From Candidatus Wallbacteria bacterium (GTDB lineage Bacteria; Muiribacteriota; UBA6191; JACPRK01): a stretch of 33,427 bases of DNA. Positions 16,001 through 22,161 of the stretch are shown here, one piece after another. Below the pieces are notes generated by a model that was given only the letters and a program-made list of their open reading frames with translations, ran no database searches and was not told the origin of the DNA. The translations under genes and the position numbers were made by a program. Location of the stretch: the NCBI GenBank assembly GCA_016213845.1, contig JACQZN010000058.1, positions 1-33,427 on the forward strand. Direction: 5' to 3'. The stretch's first letter is position 1, and every line of letters starts with the position of its first letter.

Positions 16001-18286
16001 GAGCCGGTCGACCGAAGAGGTGGATGTGCTGCCCCCGAAAAGGACCATCCTGCCTCGCCCTGCATCGTACTCCAGGGTATGTTGCCCGCGTGCCGGCGGC
16101 AGGGGCGAGAGCGGCAGCGGAGTCCAGATCGTACCGTTCCACTCCCAGCAGTCCGCGAGCGTCCGGTTGTCGGCGTCCAGCCCACCGAAGAGCACCACCT
16201 GCCCGCGCCGCGGGTCGAACGCCATCGCGTGGTCCTGCCGCGCCGCCGGTGATCGGGCCGGCAACTTCTGCGTCCAGTTGGTACCGTCGTACTCCCAGGT
16301 GTCCCCGGTCGGAACGCTCGAACTGAGCGCTCCGCCGAAGAGCACCATCCGGTTCCGGTTCGAGTCGAAAGCGATCCGGGCATTGGAGCGTGCGGGCGGG
16401 ATGTTCCCCGTGTTCACTTGCGTCCAGCCGGTCGCGTCCAGCTCCCAGGTGTCGTCGAACCGACCAGCGTTGATCCCTCCGAACAGCACGATCTTGCGCC
16501 GCGTGGAATCGTAGGCCATCGCGGGTCGTCGCCGGTCGGGCGGCGCCGGAGTGCCGGCGATCCGGCTCCAGTTGGTGCCGTCGAACTCCCAGGTGTCCCC
16601 GAGCACGTCGAGCGACGACGCGATCCCGCCGAACAGCACCAGCCGCTTCCGAGCCGTGTCGAACGCCATCGCGTGGTCGCGCAGCAGACCCGGTTTCGTC
16701 GGAGGAAAGAGCTCCCGCCACTGCGAGCCATTCCACTCGAAAAAACCGCCCTCGGTGCCGGACGAAAATCCCCCGAAAAGATAGGTCACCCGTCGAAAGG
16801 GGTCAGCGGCCGAAGCATGCGTCACGCGCGCGCTCGGGGCGCCCGGCGCCGCCGGCTGGGTCCAGGCCGGACTGCGGTCGCCTCGGGCCACTGCGAAGAG
16901 GGTCACCGAGGAGGATGTCGAGTTCCCGACCGCATCGGAGACGAGCAGGGTGAAGGCATACGGGGCCGCGACGGTCGGGGTGAAGGTGGCCGTAGCGCTG
17001 GAGGCGTTGCCGAGAGCCACGGGCGGTCCGTCGGTCTGCCCCCAGGAGAACGTCAGCGTGAGCTGCTCGGGGTCCGAGGCCGTCGCCGTCAGAGTCACCG
17101 GGAGCCCTAGCCCGACCGTGCGCGATCCGCCGGCGAAGGCCGCGGGCCGTCGATCAGCCGAGTCGATCGAGAGCTCCCAGGTATCCCCAATCCGGGTACC
17201 GCTGCTGGTGGTCGAGGAGCCGCCGAAGAGGACGGCGGCGCCGCGGGCCGTGTCGTAGACCATCGCGTGCTGGCCTCGGACCGAGGGAGATAGCGCCAGC
17301 GGGGCCGGCCGCCAGTCCGCTCCGTCCCAGGTCCAGACATCTGTGAGCGCCCGGCCGTCCTGGTCGAAGCCGCCATGGAGCACGATTTTGCCCAGGCTCG
17401 CGTCGTACACCATGACCGCTTCGGAGCGGGCCGATGGCGCCACGGGCTCCGTCTTCTCGACCCAGTCCGTGCCGCTGCGTTCCCAGGTGTCGCCCAGCTT
17501 TCCGCTTGCGGCGTCGCCTCCGAACAGCACCATGACGTTGCGCCCGGAGTCGTACGCCATCGCTGCGCCGTCCCGGATGGGGGGCGGGGGGACGGTTGGC
17601 GTGATCTGGCCCCAGGTGGTGCCGTCCCACTCCCAGGTGTCGTTGAGGCGTGCGGTGTTGATGCCGCCGAAGAGGACGACCCGATTGCGTGCAGAGTCGA
17701 AGGCCATCGAAGCCGCCCGGCGCAGGGGCGGCGACGCTGCGGGGGTCACCGTTCGCCAGCTGCCCGACTCGTAGAGCCATGTGTCGCTGCGCAGCCCGAG
17801 CGAGGAGTCGATGCCGCCGAACAGCACGGTCTGGCTCCGCACGGGGTCGTACGCCATGACGTGCTCCCGCCGCGCCGGCGGCGAGTTGGTGGGGGACTGC
17901 TGGACCCAGTTGAACCCGCCCCACTCCCAGGTGTCCGCCAGGTTGGACGAGCCCAGGCCTCCGAACAGCACGGTGAGGCTGCGGCTCGTGTCGTAGCTCA
18001 TTGCGTGCGAGAGCCGCGCTGGCGGCGCGGGCGACGGCTGCCGGTCGCTCCAGATCAGCACAGGTTCCGGCGGATTGCCCAGTGCCGCAGCCCGCCCCAG
18101 CAGCAGCGCCAGAGTCGCCACCACTCCCCAGCTCTGGCGGCCGAACAGCCGGTTATCGAATGCGCCGTCGAGAGTCCGGTGGCGTCTACCTGTACCGGGT
18201 TTTCGAGAAAACCCGGTACAGGTAGACGCCACGGGTTCTGCGACCGTCGGTGCTCCGAGAGTTCCGGTTTCCCATTGCGAGCTCAT
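10058..18286 (-). CDS. Giant secreted protein: four Kelch propellers, PPC and PKD-like domains
   Basis: 2742 residues. After an N-terminal stretch comes a hydrophobic signal-like segment (about 53-70, WGVVATLALLLGRAAALG). Then there are four near-identical units, each of six Kelch motifs (MAYDSxRxxxVLFGG ... DTWEWDGTNW) followed by a PKD/cadherin-like beta domain (AFDPDxxTLTYSW type). Propellers lie at about residues 85-377, 479-765, 882-1165 and 1275-1555. Next is a bacterial pre-peptidase C-terminal type domain (about 1660-1775, DVDFFRLELTGGAAYVLDT), then about six further PKD-like domains (1880-2560, PRADAGPDR and ADAGLDR starts). It ends with two copies of a GxNLIALPV-type module (2565-2742). 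There is no catalytic motif. A surface or extracellular binding role is inferred. The family B palindrome lies in frame at about residues 19-36. No ribosome site precedes the ATG. Confidence 0.9.
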   Translation of the reverse strand: MSSQWETGTLGAPTVAEPVASTCTGFSRKPGTGRRHRTLDGAFDNRLFGRQSWGVVATLALLLGRAAALGNPPEPVLIWSDRQPSPAPPARLSHAMSYDTSRSLTVLFGGLGSSNLADTWEWGGFNWVQQSPTNSPPARREHVMAYDPVRSQTVLFGGIDSSLGLRSDTWLYESGSWRTVTPAASPPLRRAASMAFDSARNRVVLFGGINTARLNDTWEWDGTTWGQITPTVPPPPIRDGAAMAYDSGRNVMVLFGGDAASGKLGDTWERSGTDWVEKTEPVAPSARSEAVMVYDASLGKIVLHGGFDQDGRALTDVWTWDGADWRPAPLALSPSVRGQHAMVYDTARGAAVLFGGSSTTSSGTRIGDTWELSIDSADRRPAAFAGGSRTVGLGLPVTLTATASDPEQLTLTFSWGQTDGPPVALGNASSATATFTPTVAAPYAFTLLVSDAVGNSTSSSVTLFAVARGDRSPAWTQPAAPGAPSARVTHASAADPFRRVTYLFGGFSSGTEGGFFEWNGSQWRELFPPTKPGLLRDHAMAFDTARKRLVLFGGIASSLDVLGDTWEFDGTNWSRIAGTPAPPDRRRPAMAYDSTRRKIVLFGGINAGRFDDTWELDATGWTQVNTGNIPPARSNARIAFDSNRNRMVLFGGALSSSVPTGDTWEYDGTNWTQKLPARSPAARQDHAMAFDPRRGQVVLFGGLDADNRTLADCWEWNGTIWTPLPLSPLPPARGQHTLEYDAGRGRMVLFGGSTSTSSVDRLGDTWELVPDTANATPAADAGDSALASTGRSVTLSAAAFDPDDVTLTYSWTQVLGRPATLTGTATANPTFTPPSSDNYGFTVTASDAAGASQTATVRVYATTRKPPELEWSEQATSAGTPPARTFHAMAYDSVRHRTVLLGGFGSSTLGDMWEWFDRRWTQVSGPTLPPTRREHDMVFDSARGRTIVFGGLAPSLNRLDDTWEYDGTNWVRIVTAATPPARNRHSLTYDSVRRRTVLFGGVNGPRFSDTWEYDGSNWTQRTSPVSPGARESAKMAYDAVRGRVVLFGGIETAGRLGDTWEWDGAQWIRVVPPRSPSPRAQHAMAYDTVRGRVLLHGGIDREGRVLADTWEWDGRIWAPLALPELPAARLDHAVAFDSDRGRLVMFAGSTSTSSINRLSDTWELHVDAEDAPPQALPGESRTGAVGKPFPLAGGAFDPDGDTATFSWNLLIGPSVALRDSTSSAASFTPTTVGEYLFGLTSGGSGGATSSAVAVFVGRAASLVGAWSQRSSSTTPAARFTHAMVHDSRRHVTLMVGGLGSSTVDEHWEWDGRDWTRRLPPTLPGARRELDMAFDSGRGRVVLFGGIEPSLRLQNDTWEFDGANWAQMMTAGAPPTRKRHAMTYDSGRKRTVLFGGRLANYLGDTWEYDGTNWTQRTTPVSPPAREHARMAYDSLRKRTVLFGGANSDGRLSDTWEWDGSVWQRRFPRKSPPARAQHAMAYDAARGRTVLLFGIGPTGTPLADAWEWDGSSWTPFDPGVEPAGRLDHAAAYDTARGRIVLFGGTTSTSSFDRVSDTWELAADPTNALHVVSAGQSGTATAASAATLAGSASDPDGDALTYAWSRIGSLALAGTLAGATSAQATFTTSATGLFGFELAVRDGRGGYAESTTELAVLDDHPDLAVATRAPQDRLSDTATEVIGTIEAAGDVDFFRLELTGGAAYVLDTLLAGLPDSFLTIFDSDGTTRLADNDDTSGAPASRVDFVAPTRGLLFASVRGKLAGRGGYRIRLARRTASTATPLKLQAPEGGVVSYGASNDALLETTGVDATVIFDGLLAPAGARVLLELVQPGRDGAQVVAESVSDGSASFGGVLLERGSSYVATVTDPAGRQLAQGVLTENGPPVARIVVRGGNGGPQIVELDATRSVSPRKRLLSYAWSLTTGPAGAPALASTAAVVKYKALRAGTYVFGLSATETGLPAVSASATIAITGATPRADAGPDRYLILPDPTSRLGSKGTTNAVTLDGRASRDPDGQALSYEWELVSKPGDSRVFQDTLFSSTTSPTPVLTFPADTTLDGALPAAGEYVVALTVVDPDGLSSRDTARVVATDPNTLLPYADAGLDRAVDVTVRSTSPAQIATELVDPVLALSAPRVAFVRLDGRGSRDSNRPPQPLSYAWTTLEAPAGAPKPELAATATPSFVPVVGGVYAFQLVTKNARFESAPSKVRVLVRVKNASNAPPVAQAVIIDPARGMVAEEGAPALAFTTGTDRIVLDASRSTDREDPDGLKYAWTQTLGPPVVLAPSTEDARVEFVAAAACKYQFQVTVTDPDGAEDRSEDLVLLAADVGDTPPELDLVALAAGQSQPGEAVPDDPSAPAPRSLRVTAGTTVTLRATATDPDVGVAPLSQSLVFSFEQLAGPTVLLLPSESTATLVSEASFVPTTSRVHVFRARAEELDSAGAPIGIFRQRTIRVVVDSATNGVPVAAARIVAGKDEASVCTNLSLDGSQSADSGPNAASAVAYQWVQVQGPPVVLSDPFTRITTFVVPDFGDDASRTYSFQLFVDDAQDRSEPAVVSIAVDPLTTRSAQLTLEGGPNLIALPVRRGVEESPPVSRVLDVLGARFAAYLPAGAEEAGVFRPVAAEFGSIADPLRGHDGFLVTAPRRQSPRTVEGRPWGSTDRSRLLRRGLNLVAYPRDPPAGETTSSLATRAGASFVVSTEADSVPGRTRFRVHLPGVTDPSTVLTGRAYLLSVPDSLVLTFPACGP
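13330..18030 (-). repeat. Four tandem units of about 1.2 kb encoding propeller plus PKD-like domain
   Basis: Units begin near 18030, 16850, 15645 and 14465, spaced by about 1180-1205 nt (about 395 codons). The same protein words recur at matching places: a TSTSSxxRLSDTWEL-like phrase closes each propeller, and a TPPTR/ARREHxMxFDxxRGR phrase marks its second blade. This shows duplication of a whole six-blade propeller with its trailing beta domain, not only amplification of single blades. The DNA-level repetition makes the region prone to recombination and misassembly. Confidence 0.85.
18179..18232. repeat. Family B long palindrome, copy 1, inside the Kelch coding sequence
   Basis: Perfect 25-nt arms (18179-18203 and 18208-18232) around CGAG. 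The core reads GTGGCGTCTACC then TGTACCGGG, mirrored. At 54 nt it equals 18 codons, so it sits in the Kelch frame and is translated (STCTGFSRKPGTGRRH). It is in opposite orientation to the second copy, since its flanks CCGG and CCC are swapped. Its role is unknown; a REP-like dispersed palindrome is the likeliest class. Confidence 0.93.
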
Positions 18287-18303
18287 GTCCGGACATCGTA
18301 GCA
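18285..18303 (-). promoter_or_regulatory. Possible extended -10 promoter and palindromic operator at the Kelch gene start
   Basis: On the minus strand TGCTACGAT (18303-18295) is an extended -10 with only 8 nt before the ATG, which would give a leaderless or near-leaderless mRNA and fits the absence of a ribosome site. A perfect 12-nt palindrome ATGTCCGGACAT (18285-18296) spans the end of the -10 and the first bases of the start codon, where a repressor dimer could sit. No convincing -35 is seen. Confidence 0.3.
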
Positions 18304-18324
18304 GCGATCATGCCAGGAATGGAG

Positions 18325-18355
18325 AAGGCACCGGCTTGCTTGGGGCCGGTGCCTT
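18325..18355 (-). terminator. Hairpin between the MerR-type gene and the Kelch gene
   Basis: A perfect 11-bp stem (AAGGCACCGGC, 18325-18335, with 18345-18355) and a 9-nt loop lie about 40 nt after the MerR-type stop. In the direction of transcription it is followed by CTCCATTCC, so the usual U-run is missing. It may be a terminator or an attenuating structure ahead of the Kelch gene. A run of nine G on the plus strand adjoins it. Confidence 0.55.
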
Positions 18356-18396
18356 CGGGGGGGGGTATCCTGGACCCTGACGGGGGGAGCGCTTGC

Positions 18397-18813
18397 TCAG
18401 CCTGCGGCGGGCTGGGCGATCAGCTCGGGGGAGTGCTCGAGCTGTCGGCGCAGCGCGCGGGCGCTGAAGTAGATGTAGTCGTCCGCCTTGCCGCTGATCT
18501 GGACGTCGCCCTTGAAGAGCAGGATGCGGTTCTTGCGGAACAGGATGTTGAGCTCGGAGAAGGGGAAGCTGATCTTGCCGAGCAACTTGCGCAGGTTGTC
18601 GATCGTGGCCCGCAGCTGCTGGATCGAGAACCCGTTGTTCCGAAGGATCTCGGCGACCTTGAGCTGGATCAGGTCGGGAAACGTGTAGAGCCGGTACTTG
18701 CCCCTGCGGCGGTACGACGGGCTGATGAAGTTGGATTTGTCCCAGTACTGGATCTGCCGGTACGAGACCTTCACCAGTTCCCGTATCTCCTTCGGCGTGA
18801 AGAAGCTTTTCAC
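18397..18813 (-). CDS. MerR-type DNA-binding regulator
   Basis: 138 residues from a GTG. The N-terminal winged-helix domain is clear: FTPKEIRELVKVSYRQIQYW (helix-turn-helix, about 5-25), then RRRGKYRLYTFPDLIQLKVA (wing, 36-55) and a helix IQQLRATIDNLRKLLGK. The C-terminal half (ILFRKNRILLFKGDVQISG) looks like a small beta domain instead of the metal-binding loop of classical MerR; I see no paired cysteines, so metal sensing is unlikely. It lies between the TPR gene and the Kelch giant on the same strand, so either could be its target. Upstream DNA is unusually AT-rich with a small hairpin. Confidence 0.85.
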   Translation of the reverse strand: MKSFFTPKEIRELVKVSYRQIQYWDKSNFISPSYRRRGKYRLYTFPDLIQLKVAEILRNNGFSIQQLRATIDNLRKLLGKISFPFSELNILFRKNRILLFKGDVQISGKADDYIYFSARALRRQLEHSPELIAQPAAG

Positions 18814-19018
18814 TCGAGATCGACCTTCCCTTGCTGCGTCAGTTTGCTGCGGCTGAATCGTCCCTGGTTTTCACGCATGCTATCGGCGGCGCTCACCGCA
18901 TGGGTGAGAGCGAATTATGCTAATTACAGAACTGATGCGGAAAGTCGAGAATCTGTCAGTCCTCGAATATCCGCATGCCCCCGCATGTCGCAGCGCGCCG
19001 CCGCTGCCGGCCCCGCCC
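18814..19018 (-). promoter_or_regulatory. AT-richer gap upstream of the MerR-type gene
   Basis: This 205-nt gap is less GC-rich than its neighbours around 18910-18965. On the minus strand CATAAT at about 18920 could be a -10 box but lacks a good -35. Downstream of it is a short hairpin, CTCACC at 18892-18897 with GGTGAG at 18903-18908, that would lie in the leader. A self-regulated promoter is plausible for a MerR-type gene, but no site is clear enough to define. Confidence 0.3.
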
Positions 19019-21607
19019 CTACGGCTTCACGCCATGGCGCTTCAGCGCCTCGGCGCTGAACTTGTGCACCGCCGACCCGGGCTCGCTCTCCACGAACGCC
19101 CGCCTGAAGGCTCCCACTGCGTCCTGCGGCCGCCGCGTCTCCTCGTAGGCCAGTCCCAGGTTGTAGTTGGCCCACGTATCGCCCGGCTTGGCCCGCAACA
19201 CCTTCTCCAGGTGACGGATTGCGCGCGAGAAGTCGCCCAGGTCGAAACAGACCAGCCCCGAGTAGTAGTTCGCCAGCGTGTCGTCCGGGTCGATCCCCAG
19301 CGCCGCCGACACGCACTCCAGCGCTCGCGTCAGCTGCCCCATCTCGTAGTACACGATGCCCAGATTGGTGCGCGCGTAGACGTCATGCGGCTCCAGCGCG
19401 ATCGCTCTCTGGAAGTACCGGAGAGATTTCTCCCGGTCCCCCTCGTGCTTCTCGAGGATGCCCAGGCTGTACGCCGCGAACGCGTCGAACGGGTTGAGCG
19501 TCAGCGCCTGTTCGAAGCTCTTTCGCGCCTCGGCGTACTGGCCCAGCGCCCGCAGCACGACCCCCTGGTAGTAATGGAGCAGCGAATCGTCCCGGCTGAC
19601 TGAGATCCCCTTGGCCAGCGCGTCTCGCGCCCGCTCCAGTTCCCCCTTCTGCCGGTAGAGGATGCCCATGTTCAGATACGCCTCGCCCAGCTGAGGGTTC
19701 TGCTCCAGCACCTTCTGGTAGTGCTGCATCGCCAGGTCCAGCTCGCCCGCGTTTCGTGCCACCCGGCCCAGGAACAGGTACGCCGCCACGTTGTCCGGGT
19801 AGAGGTGCAGCGCCTTCTTCAGCACCGCCTCCGACTCCTTGAGCTCTCCTTGGTCCAGGTACAGCTTCCCGAGCGACAACAGCGAGTTCAAGTCCTTCGA
19901 GTCGATCTCGAGGTTCCGCTTCCAGTGCTCGATGGCCTTACCCGTGGCACCCCGGTGGCGGTACGCCTCGCCCAGCAGGAAGTGCACGCTCTGGTGGTTC
20001 GGCTGGATCGCCACCGTCGTCTCCCACTCGCCGATCGCCTCGTCGATCTTGCCGTAAGTGTAGAGCGACTTGCCGTACTGGAAGTGGACCTGGGGATTCT
20101 CTGGCTCCCGCGCGATCTGCTTGCGCAGCGTCTCCAGCTCCTCGTTGGTCAGTCCCAGCTTCCGTGAAAGCTCTTCGATGTTGTAGATGCTGAACGTGTC
20201 GTACGGGTTGAGCGAGAGGCTCCTCTTGAACTCGCCCAACGCCTCCTCGTAGTGGCCCCGGTGCTTCAGCGCGCACGCCAGCCGGTAGTGCGCCTCGGCG
20301 TCGTCGGGGTTCTCGCGTACTTCACGGCGGTGCTGGTCGATCGCCATGTCGAGGTCGTCTCGGTGGCTCATCAATGGCCGTACCGTCACGTCCGACAGCA
20401 CCTCGCCGCCGCGAGCTGACAACCGCTTGGCCTCTTCCCAGTGCCGGATCGCCTCGGCCGGTTCGCCCTTCAGGTCGTAGGCATCGCCCAGCTTCTTGTG
20501 GTAGCGCGACTCCTCGGGGGCCAGGAAGAGTGCCTGCCGCAGCTGGTGGATGCCGCGGTCGAGGTGCCCCTGGTCGAGCAGCGCCAGCGCCAGGCCGTAC
20601 TGCGTGCGGTGGTCGTTGGGCGCGGCCTCGAGCGCACGCGTGAAGCATTCGATGGCTCGTTCGAGCTGGCCTTCCTTGTGGTAGGCCAGCGCCATGTAAT
20701 AGGTGAGCCCCGCATAGTCCGGTTGGTGGTCGCGCGCGATGGCGAACTCCCGGAGCGATTCGGCCAACCGCCCTTCGTGGTAGGCGACGAGTCCCAGCCC
20801 GAAGTGGCTGCCGGCGTGCTCGGGCAAGATGTCGAGCGCCCTGCGGAACTGGCCGCGCGCCTTCTCATGCTCCCGGCGTTCCAGGTAGAGCAGCCCCAGC
20901 TGCGCGTGGGCGTAGACGAAGTTGGGGTCCAGCTCCAGCACCCGCAGGTAGCAGGCGAACGCCTCATCCAGCTCGCCCATCGCGAAGAGCGTGTTGCCCA
21001 GGTAGTGGTGCGAGTAGAGGTCGTCGGAGTTGATGAAGAGCGACTTGCGAAACTGGTTGATGGCGCTCGGGTGGTCGCCCATCGACAGGTAGACCTTCGC
21101 CAGAGAGTAGTGCAGGAAGGCGTAGGAAGGCGTCATCGCCAGCGCTTTCTGGAACTGCACGCGCGCCTCTTCCTGCAGGCCGCGCTGGTGCAGGATCAGC
21201 CCCAGGTTCGCCAGCGCCGCCGGGTTCTCCGGGTCCAGCGACAGCGCCTTCTTGAACCGCACGATCGCCTCGTCGTAGAGCCCCTTCACCCGGTACAGCG
21301 TCCCCAGGTTCGCGTGGGCGTACGAGTAGTTGGGGTCCAGCACCAGCGCGCGCTTGAACTCCAGCATCGCCTCCTCGTAACGCCCCAGGTTCTTGTAGGC
21401 GAGCCCTAGGAAGTTGTGCGAGTAGGCGTCCTCCGGGTTGATCGAGATCGCCTTCAGGAAGGCGCCGACGGCCTCCTCGTAAAAGCCGAGGAACTCGTAG
21501 GCCTTGCCCAGGTTGTAGTAGCTGAAGAAATCCTGCGGATTGAGGCGAACGGCCTTGAGGTTCTCCTCGATGATCTCTTCGTAGCGATGGGGCGCGGCTG
21601 TGGCCAT
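19019..21607 (-). CDS. TPR-only protein with about 23 tetratricopeptide repeats
   Basis: 862 residues, built almost entirely from 34-residue TPR units starting near residue 24 (DFFSYYNLGKAYEFLGFYEE, then DAYSHNFLGLAYKNLGRYEE and so on). I count about 23. The series is interrupted once, around residues 390-425, by a longer linker (RGGEVLSDVTVRPLMSHRDD). The protein has no signal peptide, no membrane segment and no enzymatic domain, so it should be a cytoplasmic scaffold with a superhelical binding groove. Its partner is unknown. It follows spoVS by 81 nt and precedes the MerR-type gene. The units are diverged, not freshly duplicated. Confidence 0.9.
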   Translation of the reverse strand: MATAAPHRYEEIIEENLKAVRLNPQDFFSYYNLGKAYEFLGFYEEAVGAFLKAISINPEDAYSHNFLGLAYKNLGRYEEAMLEFKRALVLDPNYSYAHANLGTLYRVKGLYDEAIVRFKKALSLDPENPAALANLGLILHQRGLQEEARVQFQKALAMTPSYAFLHYSLAKVYLSMGDHPSAINQFRKSLFINSDDLYSHHYLGNTLFAMGELDEAFACYLRVLELDPNFVYAHAQLGLLYLERREHEKARGQFRRALDILPEHAGSHFGLGLVAYHEGRLAESLREFAIARDHQPDYAGLTYYMALAYHKEGQLERAIECFTRALEAAPNDHRTQYGLALALLDQGHLDRGIHQLRQALFLAPEESRYHKKLGDAYDLKGEPAEAIRHWEEAKRLSARGGEVLSDVTVRPLMSHRDDLDMAIDQHRREVRENPDDAEAHYRLACALKHRGHYEEALGEFKRSLSLNPYDTFSIYNIEELSRKLGLTNEELETLRKQIAREPENPQVHFQYGKSLYTYGKIDEAIGEWETTVAIQPNHQSVHFLLGEAYRHRGATGKAIEHWKRNLEIDSKDLNSLLSLGKLYLDQGELKESEAVLKKALHLYPDNVAAYLFLGRVARNAGELDLAMQHYQKVLEQNPQLGEAYLNMGILYRQKGELERARDALAKGISVSRDDSLLHYYQGVVLRALGQYAEARKSFEQALTLNPFDAFAAYSLGILEKHEGDREKSLRYFQRAIALEPHDVYARTNLGIVYYEMGQLTRALECVSAALGIDPDDTLANYYSGLVCFDLGDFSRAIRHLEKVLRAKPGDTWANYNLGLAYEETRRPQDAVGAFRRAFVESEPGSAVHKFSAEALKRHGVKP

Positions 21608-21688
21608 GGCGGCAGTCAGGCGGGTAGGCCGGCAGCCGTCCGGCGGCCCGGAAGGTTTCGCCCGGTCAATGCTTCCCTACGCGCCAAG

Positions 21689-22039
21689 TCACACGCTCCT
21701 CGACTCGACGAAGAACTTGATGCCCGTCCGTTCGCTGGTGCCGCCGTCGGCCGCCTCGATCTCGATCGAGCTGAACGCAATGATCGTCACCAGGTCGATG
21801 CCTCGCGGCGCCACGAAGCCGCGCGCAATGGCGATCGCCTTCACAGCCTGGTTCACCGCTCCGGCGCCGATCGCGTGCAGGACCACTTTGTGGTCGCGTT
21901 CCACGACGGTCGCCAGCGCTCCGGCCACGGCCTTCGGCCTCGACTTGGACGAAACCTTGAGGATCTCCGTGCTGTCCCGACGGGCGAAGGGGTCGCTCGC
22001 TCCCGGCTGCACCGGGATCGGGTCTTCGGAGTGGTCCAT
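21689..22039 (-). CDS. spoVS: SpoVS-family protein
   Basis: 116 residues. The core from about residue 25 (TEILKVSSKSRPKAVAGALA, later HAIGAGAVNQAVKAIAIARG, FVAPRGIDLVTIIAF, GIKFFVESRS) matches the small Alba-like SpoVS family. These are usually about 86 residues and needed in Bacillus for stage V of sporulation, but they are also found in non-sporulators. A 25-residue polar N-terminal extension is present. GAGAGGA precedes the ATG. Upstream is a GC-rich hairpin (22137-22151) after rnc that may end the fab transcript. No other sporulation gene is visible, so its job here is unknown; nucleic-acid binding is inferred from the fold. Confidence 0.9.
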   Translation of the reverse strand: MDHSEDPIPVQPGASDPFARRDSTEILKVSSKSRPKAVAGALATVVERDHKVVLHAIGAGAVNQAVKAIAIARGFVAPRGIDLVTIIAFSSIEIEAADGGTSERTGIKFFVESRSV

Positions 22040-22161
22040 CGCTGTCCTCTCGGGCTTCGGCTGGGTCGTGACGGCGGCTCCGGGGCGACCGAGCAGTCGG
22101 TTGGACGCTCTCGTGGCAGCCCGTGGGTGTGGAAAGGGCGCGGGCCGCGCCGGGGGAGTCG

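Noticed and set aside
15227..16252. Plus-strand open frames across the Kelch gene
   Set aside because: They repeat with the same 1.2-kb period as the Kelch units and are Arg/Pro/His-rich, so they are shadows of the minus-strand coding repeats.
18357..18365. A run of nine G as a phase-variable tract
   Set aside because: It lies outside any coding sequence and next to a hairpin. An effect on promoter spacing could not be shown because no -35/-10 pair surrounds it.
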